Assembly: GCA_030674155.1 (NCBI GenBank)
Contig: CM060318.1
Location: 80,831,358-80,895,357, forward strand
Origin: Stramonita haemastoma
Taxonomy: Eukaryota > Mollusca > Gastropoda > Neogastropoda > Muricidae
DNA length: 64,000 nucleotides
Direction of reading: 5' to 3'
The notes below the pieces were generated by a model that was given only the letters and a program-made list of their open reading frames with translations, did no database searches and was not told where the DNA came from. Below, piece by piece: positions 1 through 13,554 of the stretch; position 1 is the first letter of the stretch, and each line of letters opens with the position of its first letter. Position numbers and translations under genes: made by a program.

Positions 1-375
1 GGTTTTGCGACTGAATCTGAACTGTCTGTTAGTTACTTTTGCAATGGTAAGGCTGCAACGCTTCAAGAAATGTCCTGTCCGTAAGTTTTGCGTGCAAAGA
101 GGTAAGGCTGTTTCGAAGGGTATGTCAAGTCAGTGTTTCGCAGCTAAAACTTGAAAAACCCATAAACTCAAACCGACTGTTAAGAAAACGTGTATCTTTT
201 AGCAAGGTTTGATGCAATTCTAGTTTCCATATGTTTATGTTCTACAGGTTAAGATGGTTAAAAAGTGAAAATTTCTAAAAGAAATCCGCGATAGTGTGTT
301 AATAATGAAAACATGCAAGTGATTCTTCTAATGAGAGTTTTCTGAATGACTGTCATGTAATTTATTTTAGCGTGG
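1..375. other. Unassigned flank
   Basis: This AT-rich stretch of ordinary complexity shows no ORF of note, tandem repeat or recognised element. Confidence 0.5.
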
Positions 376-674
376 TGATGATATATAGCTCAGTGGTCAG
401 AGCACTTGCCCTCCCTCAGCTAAGGCTAAGCGGCATCAGTTTGGTTACCAAGTGGATGGGTGATCGTTTGGCCTTGGCTTCAATACAGTCCTCCAGTTCA
501 CCCAGCTGTAAATGTGTACCTGCCCTCTTTAGGGTCAGGGAAGGGGAAAGCAGCGAAGGAGGGAAAACTGGCGCCGGCCCTCAATATGCTGGCCCCTAGA
601 GAAGCTGAGGTATCCAACACCTCATCCCTTATGACCACATAGGTTATGGAACACCTTTATCTACCTTTTACCTA
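376..674 (+). mobile_element. SINE, tRNA/5S chimeric family, copy 1
   Basis: This is a non-coding retroposon presumed to be transcribed by RNA polymerase III. A tRNA-type A box (TAGCTCAGTGG) lies at 386-396. About 45 bases further on, 443-466 resembles the 5S rRNA C box (GGTTA...TGGATGGGTGA). The body then runs through CAATATGCTGGCCCCTAGAG to a tail near AGGTTATGGAACACCTTTA. Copies at 7470-7760 (minus) and 26472-26770 (plus) share the whole order, which sets the borders. There is no poly(A) tail. The family assignment rests on internal comparison only. Confidence 0.75.
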
Positions 675-1029
675 CATATGATATATCCTATACAGAGTTC
701 ACATCCTTGCTTAAAAACCCTTCAACATTTTGTGGAAATGTGCTAGGGTGTAGAATGATAGTTCTGTTAAAGAATCTACGGATATAGAGTCAAGCACAAT
801 TATCGTCCACACTGAGCGTTCGTGCAGCTGTTATCTTGATAATTAAAGCCTGCAGAGCAGATGGAATGAGCTGTGGGCTGTCACATGGCGGATGCCGAGG
901 GACAATGACAGCCTCAAGCCCGGAAAGACGCAGTGATCCATATGAAAACAGCTGAAGCCATCTTGACACCTGGCTAACGGGCATTCCGTTCATAGTAATT
1001 CATAACGTTGACAGCCATCAATTTCCCCC
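675..1029. other. Unassigned
   Basis: This is ordinary-complexity sequence. I see no tandem repeat, coding similarity or match to the other repeats in the window. Confidence 0.4.
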
Positions 1030-1346
1030 ATCCATTAGACCATAAGGGGTGGTCTGGGTGCTAGTCTTTTGGATGAGACAATAAACTGAGTTCCTGTGTG
1101 TTACACAAAATTATTTAGCACATGTAAAAGAACCACGGCAACAAGAGAGTTGTCCGTGGCAAATTTCTGTAGAAAAAAGCCACTCTGATAGGGAAAGAAA
1201 TACACGTTGCAAACTGGGAAAAAAAAAAAAAAGGGTGGCGCTGTCTTTTGGCAACGCACTCTCTCTGGGGAGAGCAACCCGAATTTCACGGAGAGAAATC
1301 TGCTGTAAATAAAAAGTATAATAAATATGAATAAATAAAATAAAGC
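1030..1346 (+). mobile_element. SINE-B, 5'-truncated copy
   Basis: It starts at a small stem (GACCA...TGGTC) and continues through the central module shared with SINE-A (GGATGAGACAATAAACTGAG, about 1070-1090). Next come a segment with AGCCACTCTGATAGGGAAA and a 3' part with CCCGAATTTCACGGAGAGAA, ending in an AATAAATAAAATAAA tail. It aligns closely with 40940-41253. The tRNA-like head seen in the minus-strand copy at 25960-26297 is missing, as expected from 5' truncation during retroposition. Confidence 0.8.
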
Positions 1347-1740
1347 TAAGTTGATCACAGAGCTCACAGCATGCCTTCAACACCCGTGCTGAAGTCCAAC
1401 AGTGACTTACAAATGAAAACTACAGATGAAAACCGACTGGCTAAAACTAAACCTTAGTTATCATTCATTTATAAACAAAATCAGAAATTGAAATCAAGCA
1501 ATCCACTCTGACATTATAAGTGACCAGGAGGAAACGATAGATCTAAGCCAGTTTTGTATTCGGGTCAGTTTTAAATCTTCCAAAACAATACGCAAAATGC
1601 ACAATTCTGACGCAATTCTCCAGATCACCGAAGATGGTAGAAGTTTATTGTCTGGATCCATCGCAGCGGTCGAGTTTTCTTGTTTTCCACAACTGAACCA
1701 ATATAAGTCATACAAATTCTATGATAAAGCAACGACAGAT
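1347..1740. other. Unassigned
   Basis: This is ordinary-complexity sequence with no supported gene. An open frame that starts at 1597 runs into the following TA microsatellite and is not credible. Confidence 0.4.
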
Positions 1741-1752
1741 TGTACGACTGTA

Positions 1753-1790
<38 letters not shown>

Positions 1791-1817
1791 GTATGTATAT
1801 ATGTATATATATATGTT
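1741..1817. repeat. (TA)n microsatellite with TATG variants
   Basis: This is an alternating TA tract interrupted by ATGTATG units. It directly precedes the 3' end of a minus-strand SINE-A fragment, so it may have grown from that element's A/T-rich tail. Confidence 0.9.
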
Positions 1818-1832
1818 ATATATTCTATTATT

Positions 1833-2043
1833 TCGAAATAATGGAATAAGCACTCATGTGTTTTTCACATCCAGCCCCGTGTTTGCAGTTTTGTCAATTT
1901 TGTCACGTTCCACCAGCATCAAGCCACTCTTCTGAAAAGCGGAACAGGTTTTAGCGTGTGCGCAAGATGTTCTGCGTGCGTTCGCACAGGACCGTGACGG
2001 TTTATAGTCTCATCCGAAGGACTTTTGGGGAGAGTGGAGTGAC
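1833..2043 (-). mobile_element. SINE-A fragment
   Basis: Read on the minus strand, it holds the SINE-A central module, the CGCACGCAGAACATCTTGCG block, a diverged CTGTTCCGCTTTTC region, and the AGCACATGAGTGCTTATTCC end. The tRNA head is absent. It is several percent diverged from the full copies at 15511 and 23094, which makes it an older truncated insertion. Confidence 0.8.
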
Positions 2044-2431
2044 TGCTTGAGAATTAGCTAGCCATTTCTCTGGCTTGTTTTAAACAGAACCTGGCATGGC
2101 ACAAGTGTAAAACAACATTTGATGCTATGACTGGTGCTGCTGTTCATTGTTTACTGATGTTCAGTTTTGGCAGTCTCTGGCAGAATAGCAGTAAGAGACA
2201 GAGGCAGACAGCTTTAAAGCTAGCGGTATTGACTGGTGGAATCTGGCAAACATGAAACTGTAATTGGAGCATCAAAGTATAATTAGAACCACTTTGGTAA
2301 CGAAGTTTTGGTTAATTAATTGAATGAAAGGTTGAAATAATCAGACATGCGTTCCTTTTCTGGATGTAGACTCAGACGCCTCATTTGAATACTCTTAATT
2401 TTTCCTTCCGCGATAATTTCAGTTTGGCACC
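2044..2431. other. Unassigned
   Basis: This is ordinary-complexity sequence between a SINE fragment and a compound microsatellite. I see nothing in it. Confidence 0.4.
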
Positions 2432-2432
2432 A

Positions 2433-2517
<85 letters not shown>

Positions 2518-2535
2518 TGTCTGTCTGTCTGTCTG

Positions 2536-2621
<86 letters not shown>

Positions 2622-2860
2622 GGGCAAGGGCCGTATGAAAAAAAGTATGTAATACTTAGTCTGTAACCCTTGAAAAATAAAGACCATTCATTCATTCATT
2701 CATTCATTCATTCATTCATTCATTCATTCATTCATTCATTCATTCATTCATTCATTTTCTCTCTCTCTATCTCTGTCTCTCTCTATCTGTCTTGTCTGTC
2801 TACCTCTGTCTCTGTCTGTCTGTCTGTCTCTGTCTCTGTCTCTCTCTCTTGCCTGAAATG
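2432..2860. repeat. Compound microsatellite (TCTG)n-(TC)n ... (ATTC)n-(TCTG)n
   Basis: A (TCTG)n tract (about 2432-2540) passes into (TC)n (to about 2619). After 65 bases of unique sequence, (ATTC)n runs from about 2684 to 2757 and then mixed TCTC/TCTG. The open frames here on both strands (poly-CLSV, poly-RE, poly-DRQT) are repeat translations. Confidence 0.95.
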
Positions 2861-3095
2861 ATGACCACCATCCATCATAACGATGCTAGCCTCATTCATT
2901 TTGCTTGGTCAGGACTTGCATGCACGTGCTCACTGGAATACGCACGTGTAAGCATTAGCACACATGGTCGCTTTCAGTCGATTTTAATCAGTAAGTATTT
3001 CATTCTGTCTATGTTTCTATTTCTCTGTTTCTCTGTCTCTCTCTGGTTATGTCTTTGTCTCTGTCTCTCTGTTTTTTTTTAAAACTTTCTCTCTC

Positions 3096-3096
3096 C

Positions 3097-3180
<84 letters not shown>

Positions 3181-3207
3181 GGGGTGTCTATGTTTGTGTT
3201 GTGCGTG

Positions 3208-3240
<33 letters not shown>

Positions 3241-3290
3241 TGTGTGTGTGTTGTGTGTGTGTGTTGTGTGTGTGTGTGTGTGTGTGTTAT
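3096..3290. repeat. (GT)n and (CGTG)n microsatellites
   Basis: A (GT)n tract of about 78 bases is followed, after a short interruption, by (CGTG)n and then (GT)n again. Such alternating purine-pyrimidine tracts can adopt Z-DNA. Confidence 0.95.
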
Positions 3291-3799
3291 TGTTAGATGT
3301 GTTGAGCTGTTAACATTTTCTGTCGCTTTAGAAATACAAATTTTATTTATTTAATTCTGAAATGTATACTTGTGTCCTGTTTTTAACACTGCATTCGCTG
3401 CTACTACTGCTGCGTAAGTACGTGAATAAAACGTTCTTTGCTTATTTCAGCTCGTCCATTCACGAGATTAAACCACGCAGATTGTGTCCTTTCACATTTA
3501 AAATTTCTGTCTTTGTGGCTTTTAAGCATACTCAGTTCCATAATAGTATCCACATTTGGCTGCTTTTTTCCCTTGCGATTATGGCTTTTTGTTTTAACAA
3601 GAATGCTAGTTTATGTCCATGTATACTATAATCTGAAGACTTTAATTGTTGATTGTATATAAGTTCTTTTTCTGTCTGTTTTAGAATCTTGTCATTGAGC
3701 AGTTGAAAGCAGGAGGGTGGTAGTTGGTAGCTTTGTATTGCCTCTGTTTTGATGTTGCACAGTTGAAAGAAGGGTTTACATTGATAACTTTACCTCTGA
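3291..3799. other. Unassigned
   Basis: This is T-rich, ordinary-complexity sequence. A frame of about 90 codons at 3362-3631 has no recognisable domain and looks like chance. Confidence 0.35.
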
Positions 3800-3875
3800 T
3801 GTACAAGTGGATGGGTGACGGTTTGCGAGCCTTGGTTTCAGTACAGTCCCCTAGTTCACCCAGATGATATGCATG
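3800..3875 (+). mobile_element. tRNA/5S chimeric SINE, short fragment
   Basis: It holds only the stretch from AAGTGGATGGGTGACGG through CAGTACAGTCCCCTAGTTCA, which matches the middle of the copies at 376, 7470 and 26472. The A box and the 3' part are missing. Confidence 0.7.
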
Positions 3876-4569
3876 CACCAGAGCAGAAAACTTCGGTTTA
3901 TAGTCCCATCCAAGTTTTATTTGTAAATAACAGAGGAGAGAATGAATGAATGAACATTTTTTGAATGAATGAACATTTTTGAATGAACATTTTTATTGAG
4001 GGAAAAGATTAAGCACAATGGTGGCTTGTTTTCATCCAGCCCTCTTTAAAAAAAAAAAAAAAAAAAAAAGTGAATCGATCAACCAATCAATCCAAATGCA
4101 TAATTCAAGTATAAAGCTATGAAAATCAAAATTTGGTGAATAAATCAACCAATCCTAAGATTTGAGCATAAAGCTATAACATTTGAAAAGAGAAAGAGGG
4201 AGGGAGTGAGAGGAATAAGGTGCGGGCTGTTATTATCTTTTTCAGCTCCTGAAGAGGGTAAGAAGAAATGGACAAAGAAAAGAGAAAAATAGAATAGAGG
4301 GAAAGAGGGAGAGGAGGGAGATCAGGGAAACAATAAGAACTACAATTATACAAGTTAGTACCTACTTAAGTCAAGTGAGCAAAATCATAACATACCCAAG
4401 ATTATACAAAGGTTTCATCATAAATCTGAAATATAATGTGCACCTAGACAGTTCAGTGAAGTAGAAACGCTTTACATAAGAGACAAACATAATGGTGGGG
4501 GGAAAAGAGAAAAGTTGGGGAAGGGGGAAAAGAAGAATAGGAGAGAGGGGGGGGGAGAGGAGGAGTGAG

Positions 4570-4572
<3 letters not shown>
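3876..4572. other. Purine-rich unassigned stretch with (GAAT)n and poly(A)
   Basis: Short GAATGAAT repeats at about 3940-3990 and a 20-base poly(A) at about 4049 precede AAAG-rich sequence. The part nearest 4573 may belong to the 3' end of the minus-strand LINE, but I cannot place its border. Confidence 0.4.
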
Positions 4573-4637
<65 letters not shown>

Positions 4638-4650
4638 CAGAGACAGAGAC

Positions 4651-4713
<63 letters not shown>
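4573..4713. repeat. (GA)n-(GACAGA)n-(CAGA)n compound microsatellite
   Basis: A (GA)n tract of about 60 bases passes into GACAGA units and then (CAGA)n. It lies on the 3' side of the minus-strand LINE. A second (GA)n tract abuts the LINE's 5' side at 6583. Confidence 0.95.
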
Positions 4714-4714
<1 letters not shown>

Positions 4715-4942
4715 CAGAAGGAAAAAAATAGAACAGACAGGGAGACAGTAGAACAGGCAGAGAGATAGGCAGGAAGACAGAGAGACAAAAGACAACCCTG
4801 GAGCGAGAGGGGTGTAGAGAGGGGAGGGTGGTGGTAGGGAAAGAGAAGGAGGGAGAATAAAGAGGGGACAAAAGTACTGGGTGGTGGTGATTAAGAGTTG
4901 ACATAATACTTACACATGATTGAAATTACATGATACTAGTTA

Positions 4943-6945
<2,003 letters not shown>

Positions 6946-6994
6946 CTTTTGTCTGTCTGTGTGTCAGTCTGTCTGTCTGTCTGTCTGTCTGTCA

Positions 6995-7057
<63 letters not shown>

Positions 7058-7076
7058 AATCTGTCTGTCTCTGTGC
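6946..7076. repeat. (CTGT)n microsatellite
   Basis: These are tandem CTGT units with a few CAGT variants, the same motif as at 2432 and, on the other strand, 4633 and 17700. Confidence 0.95.
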
Positions 7077-7208
7077 TACCTCATTCAAAGTAAATTAACC
7101 TGATATATTTCACTGGGAACGGGTTCAATTGCCAGAAAATCGATCAGATTCGAAGAGAGCTTTGCTTTTCTGTTCATTTTGTCTTCTATTCTGGGAGATT
7201 ATGATTCT

Positions 7209-7212
<4 letters not shown>

Positions 7213-7296
<84 letters not shown>

Positions 7297-7382
7297 AACA
7301 GACAGAGACACAGAGAGAGAGGCAGAGACGCAGACAGAGAGAGAAAGAGAGAGAGAGACAGAGACAGATACAGAGAGACAGA
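7213..7382. repeat. (GA)n with GACAGA variants
   Basis: A pure (GA)n tract of about 75 bases passes into mixed GACAGA, GAGAAA and GCAGA units. Open frames on both strands here are repeat translations. Confidence 0.95.
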
Positions 7383-7469
7383 GTTGTGTGTGTGGGAGAT
7401 GCACAAGTTGAAAAAAGTATAGTTATAATCACACTCATTATTACAAACAACAACTTGAAATAAAAAGTT

Positions 7470-7760
7470 AAAAGGTAAAGGTGTCCTATAACCTACGTGG
7501 TCGTAGGGGAGGGAGGCGTCAGAGACCTCAGCTTTTCTAGGGGCCAGCATATTGAGGGCGGCGCCCATCTCTTCTCACTTGCTACTTTACCCCCCCTGAT
7601 CCTAAAGAGGGCAGGTACCCACTACAGGTGGGTGAACTGGGGGACTGTACTGAAGCCAAGGTGCGCAAACGGTCACCCATCCACTTGGTAACCACACTCT
7701 ATGCTGCTTAACCTTGGTTTGGGGAGAGGGACTTCTCTGACCACTTAGCTATCCCCATCC
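7470..7760 (-). mobile_element. tRNA/5S chimeric SINE, full copy
   Basis: Read on the minus strand, the A box (TAGCTAAGTGG) is at 7741-7751. The 5S-like blocks follow: AAGGTTAAGCAGC (7703-7715), then GGTTACCAAGTGGATGGGTG inside 7670-7693. The 9-base spacing between GTTAAGCAGC and GGTTA equals that of the 5S rRNA internal control region as I know it. The body and the end (ACCACGTAGGTTATAGGACA) match the copies at 376 and 26472. Confidence 0.8.
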
Positions 7761-8129
7761 ACAACTTGGAATATTCAAGGAAAAACTGCATCGCACCAAT
7801 AAGCAAAACAAGACGAAATAATAGATAGATAAAGACAATACCCTCATATAAATAAGCATATGCTTTTGATAATTAATATGTTACCTGCAAATATTCTGGA
7901 GAGAAAGAAAAAGAAAGCAGGAAGATAAAACCCGAAATGATACTACATACATAAACAAAAAAAGCACAAAACTTTTATAATAACAAGGCAAAGCCATTGA
8001 TAACTATGTATTCCTGCAAGCTTTCTGGGTTGATAAAAAAAAGCAAGAGAAAGAAGAAAAAACAACCATATAGAGAAAACACATTTTGCTTGCTTCTTTT
8101 GGGTGATTACATCCTTGGGGAACAGCGAA
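7761..8129. other. Unassigned A-rich stretch
   Basis: This A-rich sequence passes into AAG-rich repeats. No gene or known element is visible. Confidence 0.4.
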
Positions 8130-8550
8130 ATACAAAGAAGAAGAAGAGTGCGATGAATGTCAATAGGAAGAATGCAAAGAAGAAGAATGCAAAGAAGAAG
8201 GATGCAAAGAAGAAGAGTGCAAAGAAGAAGGATGCAAAGAAAAATGCAAAGAAGAACAAGAAGAGAAGAAAAAAGAAAAAAAAGGCGAATTTGAAGATGA
8301 AGAAGAGTTTGAAGAAGAGGAACAAGAAGAGGATGAAAAAGATTTTAAACAATTTGAAGAAGAAGAAGAAGAAGAAGAAGAAGAAGAAGAAGAAGAAGAA
8401 GAAGAAGAAGAAGAAGAAGAAGAAGAAGAAGAAGAAGACGAAGAAGAAGAAGAAGAAGAAGACGAAGAAGAAGAAGAAGAAGACGAAGAAGAAGACGAAG
8501 AAGAAGAAGAAGAAGAAGAAGAAGAAGAAGAAGAAGAAGAAGAAGAAATG
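8130..8550. repeat. GAATGCAAAGAA-type minisatellite and (GAA)n array
   Basis: Irregular 12-15-base units (AAGAATGCAAAGAAG and AAGGATGCAAAGAAG) from about 8160 to 8260 lead into (GAA)n from about 8356 to 8549 with GAC interruptions. The same unit type plus (GAA)n recurs at 11245-11538. The long poly-K, poly-L and poly-S frames on both strands are artefacts. Confidence 0.9.
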
Positions 8551-8659
8551 AAAGGAAGAAAGAAGTAAAAATGGAGAGAAAATGGAGCAAGAATGCTACC
8601 GTTACGAAATTGAGTGGAGGGAAGTCGCGTGTTACACGGTAAAATGACATTAAGGCCAC

Positions 8660-8973
8660 AGCCTTCTCCTCTCCTCGACCCCCTCCTCCTCCTCCTCCTC
8701 CCCTTCTCCTCCTCCTCCCCCCCCTCCCCTCCTCCTTCCCTCCTTCCTCCTCCTCCCCCCCCTCCTCCTCCTCCTCCCCCTCCTACTTCTCCTCGTCTTG
8801 TTCTTTCTGTGCACCTACTTGTTGTTGTTGTTGTGTTGTTGTTGTTGTTCTCCTTCTTCTTGTTGTTGTTCTTCTTCTTGTTCTTCTCCTTCTTGTTCTT
8901 GTTCTTCTTGTTCTTGTTCTTCTTGTTCTTGTTCTTGTTCTTCTTGTTCTTGTTCTTGTTCTTCTTCTTCTCC

Positions 8974-9066
<93 letters not shown>
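8660..9066. repeat. Trinucleotide-rich cluster (CTC)n, (TTG/TTC)n, (ATC)n
   Basis: Three simple-sequence blocks follow one another: C/T-rich CTC units (8660-8795), mixed TTG/TTC/CTT units (8820-8970), and nearly pure (ATC)n (8971-9066). They are strongly pyrimidine-biased on the plus strand, whereas the (GAA)n array just before is purine-rich. Confidence 0.9.
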
Positions 9067-9735
<669 letters not shown>

Positions 9736-10437
9736 AGACAGACATAGACAGAGAGACGCAGACGGACAGACAAATGAAAAACAGACACATAGACTGACAG
9801 GCAGAGAAATACGGGAACTGATAAATGAATGAATAGAGAAATGAATGAAAATGAGAAAAAAAGTGTGAGGTAAGAAGAGGCAAAGGAACAGTGAACCCCC
9901 AAAAACAGAGACAATAAGGAATAATAAAGGAATTTTAAAAATCGATAAATGGCTAAATGTACAAAACAAAACAATAGATAAAGAATCGATGAACAGGAAA
10001 CATAAATGAACAAATCAATCATTAAACAAGAACACGAACTGATATCTAAACTTATGAATAAATTAATAAATAAGAAAACCCAGAAACAAATTGAACAAAT
10101 GAATAACTGAATGAATGAATGGATGAATGAATGAGTACGGGTATGAATGAAGCGACAGATGAAGGAACATATCTTCTGAGCATGAAGGCACAGCATGTTT
10201 AGATAGGAGTAAGACGGGAAAAAACAAAACCACACAAGCGGACAGATGCGGCAAAAACATTACACAAATAGGCAACGGATCGTGAAATCGAACGCGTTCA
10301 ACTATCTCCGGTTTGCATTACATTTTTCTTCAATGTGATATTTCGAGCCAGTTGAGTCTCTCTCTCTCTGGAGACTGGATGTAAAAAACGAACACGGGTG
10401 CTTATTCATTATCCTCGAAAAAAAGAATTTAATTTGA
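9736..10437. other. A-rich unassigned stretch
   Basis: This is A-rich on the plus strand, with scattered AATGAATGAATG and AACAAAT motifs. The long minus-strand frame across it starts in the neighbouring (CT)n and is not a gene. Confidence 0.4.
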
Positions 10438-10522
10438 TGATTTCTCTCTTTCTCTCTCTGTCTGTCTCTATCTGTCTGTCTGTCTCTCTCTCTCTGTCTC
10501 TGTCTCTCTCCCTTCCCTCTTT

Positions 10523-10561
<39 letters not shown>

Positions 10562-10700
10562 AGGAGAGAGGAGAGAAAGAGAGAGGAGAGAGAGAGAGGA
10601 GAGATGGACAGAAAGACAGACGGACAAAGAGAGAGAGGGGGGGGGGGAAAGACAGATAGACAGACAGGCAGAGACAGACAAACAGACAGGCAGACAAAAA
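10438..10700. repeat. Inverted microsatellite: (TC/TG)n then (AG)n
   Basis: A pyrimidine tract of TCTC/TCTG units (about 10440-10522) is followed directly by an (AG)n-rich purine tract with GACAGA units (about 10523-10700). The two halves are imperfect reverse complements meeting at the CTTTAGAG junction, so either strand could fold into a long hairpin. Confidence 0.85.
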
Positions 10701-11244
10701 ACAGATATAGCCAGAAATACACAAAAGACAGAGACTCAAGAGATCCCTACTTCACACCTAGCATGAGTGAGTGAATCAGAACTTTCTGATTTAAATTCAT
10801 GCATTTGAAGTTTTCGGTGGACTTAAAAAAAAGAATTTCAAATCAAACTTTTTGTGTAACTTTTCTCCCCACTCACAGATATATCTTTTGTTCCAGAATC
10901 CTGACGTTCGTTCTATTCTCGCTGTTCCTTGCTTGGTTCCAGAAGTTTCCATGGATCCCCCTGTCTGCCTTTGTCTTCTGCAGTAGGGATGGAATGCACA
11001 GCGGTGCACAAGAAAAGAGAAAGGTAGAAAAAGAAAAGTAATGGAAGAAGAAATGAGGATGGTCAGAGAAATCCTGTAGGTGGTGGAATTCTTTAAATTT
11101 TTTTTTTTTTACTGTGTTTGTGTGTGGGGTAGTTAAATTCTAATGGCTTCATACAAAAAAGTTTTAGTTTAACCACATAATATGGAAAAAGCATGAAAAG
11201 CATTTCAAGAAGAAGAATTTAAGGAATCTGAACAGAAGAAAATA
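10701..11244. other. Unassigned
   Basis: This is ordinary-complexity sequence. A short open frame (10799-11041) has no recognisable domain. Confidence 0.35.
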
Positions 11245-11538
11245 AGATGGAAAAAAGAATGCAGAGAAGAATGCAAAGAAGAAGAATGCAAAGTAGAAAA
11301 AGAATGCAAAGAAGAAAAAGAATGCAAAGAAGAAAAAGAATGCAAAGAAGAAGAAGAATGCGTAGAAGAAGAATGCGTAGAAGAAGAATGCGTAGAAGAA
11401 GAATGCTTAGAAGAAGAATGCGTAGAAGAAGAATGCGTAGAAGAAGAAGAAGAAGAAGAAGAAGAAGAAGAAGAAGAAGAAGAAGAAGAAGAAGAAGAAG
11501 AAGAAGAAGAAGAAGAAGAAGAAGAAGAAGAAGAAACA
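11245..11538. repeat. GAATGCAAAGAAGAA minisatellite and (GAA)n
   Basis: Units of 12-18 bases (AGAATGCAAAGAAGAA, later GAATGCGTAGAAGAA) run from about 11255 to 11440 and lead into pure (GAA)n to 11534. It has the same organisation and orientation as 8160-8549, so the two arrays are probably paralogous. Confidence 0.9.
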
Positions 11539-11807
11539 AACAAATAAGCAAACAAAAATGTGTCATTCGATCATCTACACTTATCAAGGGACGCTGATTT
11601 ATAGTCTGTTCCAACTAGGTTAATTTCAAGAACCTTCATCGAGAGGAAGCAGCAAAAGAATACCATTCTAGTGATAATTCCGAACAGTTTAAAAACAAAT
11701 TAAGATATTTGTCAGTTCTAACAAAAAAAATGATTATATAACGTCTGAACAAGGACCGAGCAGAACTTTTAGCATTCTTTCTTACGCAGACTACTCATGC
11801 AAACCAT

Positions 11808-11812
<5 letters not shown>
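11539..11812. other. Unassigned
   Basis: This is AT-rich sequence of ordinary complexity with nothing recognisable. Confidence 0.35.
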
Positions 11813-11878
<66 letters not shown>

Positions 11879-11886
11879 ACACACAC
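11813..11886. repeat. (CA)n microsatellite
   Basis: This is a nearly pure CA tract of about 65 bases. It borders the repeat at 11887. Confidence 0.95.
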
Positions 11887-12220
11887 TTTCCCCCTCCATC
11901 CATCCAGCCATCTTTTTTCTCTCTGTCCCCTTACCTCCCCCCCCCTACCCATCCCCCACCTTCGTACAACATCAGCATGGCTTTGATCCTGAAACCTTTC
12001 AAGTTTGGGTATGCCAGACCCTCCCACCTCTTTCTCTCTATGTACTCATACCCTCTTCCCAATTCATGTCTTCCCAGAAGCCTGGCAAAATTCTATTTCT
12101 GCTCCCTTCTTTATTTGCCCCGAAACCTATCATCGATTCCTTTGTCTTACATTCTTCAGGCGCTGTGGAGGGGGACTTACCCTGCTGTGCTTTGGAGGAA
12201 AGAAAAGGAAAATAAATATA
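11887..12220 (+). repeat. ~330-bp dispersed repeat, copy 1 of 2
   Basis: It matches 13555-13890 in the same orientation. Shared landmarks in order: CTTACCT then CCATCCC, TGATCC with AAACCTTTC, CTCTTTCTCT, GAAGCCT with GCAAAATTCTATT, GCTCCC with TTTATTTGC, GAAACCT with ATC, TCCTTTGTCT, and a GGGGGACT end. I see no coding potential. It could be an unclassified SINE or MITE-like element or part of a local duplication. Confidence 0.7.
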
Positions 12221-12231
12221 TGACGAAAGGA

Positions 12232-12592
12232 CGGAGGCTATAGCTTAGTGGTTAACACCGCTCGATTTCAATTCCAGGGTCCTTGAATTCGTGGGTTTTA
12301 ACCTTGGTGGGCGTCTGGTGAATCGAGGGTGGGGATATTCGAGATCTCCCAGGTCTACTTCCGGAGCAGACCCGCCAGTGCCTTAATTCCCTTATTCACG
12401 CAGAGATCAAATATGTACGTTGCAAATCTGCAGTTAATATCAGCGTTGGTGGGTGGCAGAAACACAACTATAATCAGCATACATCCCCGAAATTGAAATG
12501 CAGGTACCTTCATGGTTAGCAAAAACGATCACAATTGCAAAAAATCAACATTGGTGAACCTTGGGGCTCTTGGCCGAGGAATAAGAAACTAC
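12232..12592 (+). mobile_element. SINE-C, near full-length
   Basis: A tRNA-like A box (TAGCTTAGTGG) lies at 12241-12251, with a degenerate B box (GGGTTTTAACC) at 12294-12304, a spacing normal for a tRNA promoter. The body contains GAGATCTCCCAGGTCTACTT and GTACGTTGCAAATCTGCAG. The 3' part, TCAACATTGGTGAACCTTGG, is shared with fragments at 16255, 21127 and 27716 (minus). It does not carry the SINE-A/B central module. Confidence 0.7.
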
Positions 12593-12689
12593 GTATATAA
12601 AGGTAAAAGGATAAAGGTTCGGATTTGAAGTAGTAAACAAATCCAGGTTTAAGTTTTGTCGTTTTGGTGATGATAACAATGTTGATGTT

Positions 12690-12748
12690 ATCAATGATGA
12701 TGATGATGATAACAGGTGATGGTGATGTTGATGTTGATGTGATGAGAT

Positions 12749-12780
<32 letters not shown>

Positions 12781-13290
12781 CTGTGTTGTCGTATGAAATT
12801 GTCATTAAAAGATATAAGGCAGCTTAAACAGTCACTAGAAAATAAAAGAGTAATAGCAGGCACAGCAGTGGAAGCAACAATAACAGCAAATAAAGATGGA
12901 ATTTAAAATACATAATACCAACACTGATGTATCAGTGTAAATGCATTAATATCATGAGTGCATCCACTAGTAAGCATACGGATGATGCAATGATAATCAT
13001 GATAATGAGGACAGCGTCGGAAGGCAATAATGATAATGGCGGTAAGGAGATGACAACACTGAAAATAACAATGGTGATGATGACGGCAACGATACTGGTG
13101 ATGATCACGATGCAGACAACAATGATGACAACAAGCATGTTGAAGTTGTTGACTTCGACTATGAAAGTATTGCTGCATCTGCATCCGCAGATGAGATGAT
13201 GACTCATAATCATAATGATAATGAAAATGATGAGGATGATGATAATGATGATGTTAATTATGATGATAATGATAAAGTGCACAAAATACA
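12690..13290. repeat. GAT/AAT-rich low-complexity region
   Basis: Irregular GATGAT, GATAAT, GACGAC and AATGAT units are mixed with unique sequence, for example 12690-12780 and 13195-13275. The small frames seen are rich in M, I and D codons and are not genes. Confidence 0.8.
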
Positions 13291-13310
13291 GCCAAAATTT
13301 GCCATGGATG

Positions 13311-13312
<2 letters not shown>

Positions 13313-13361
<49 letters not shown>

Positions 13362-13408
13362 TGTGAGTGTGGTGTGAGTGTGAGGTGTGTAGTGTGTTTG
13401 TGTTTGTA
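13313..13408. repeat. (GT)n microsatellite with GAGTGT variants
   Basis: A pure GT tract of about 46 bases is followed by GTGAGTGT-type variants. Confidence 0.95.
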
Positions 13409-13554
13409 AATGTCTGTATGGATTGAATATGATTTACTCACTTTATAGTTAAATCATCATTTAAACAAAAAAGTCATATCCTGGAAATACAAAATTTACA
13501 CGATGACACATTCAAATGCTAAAACACGATTGCACAAACTTTGAGAGAAAAATA

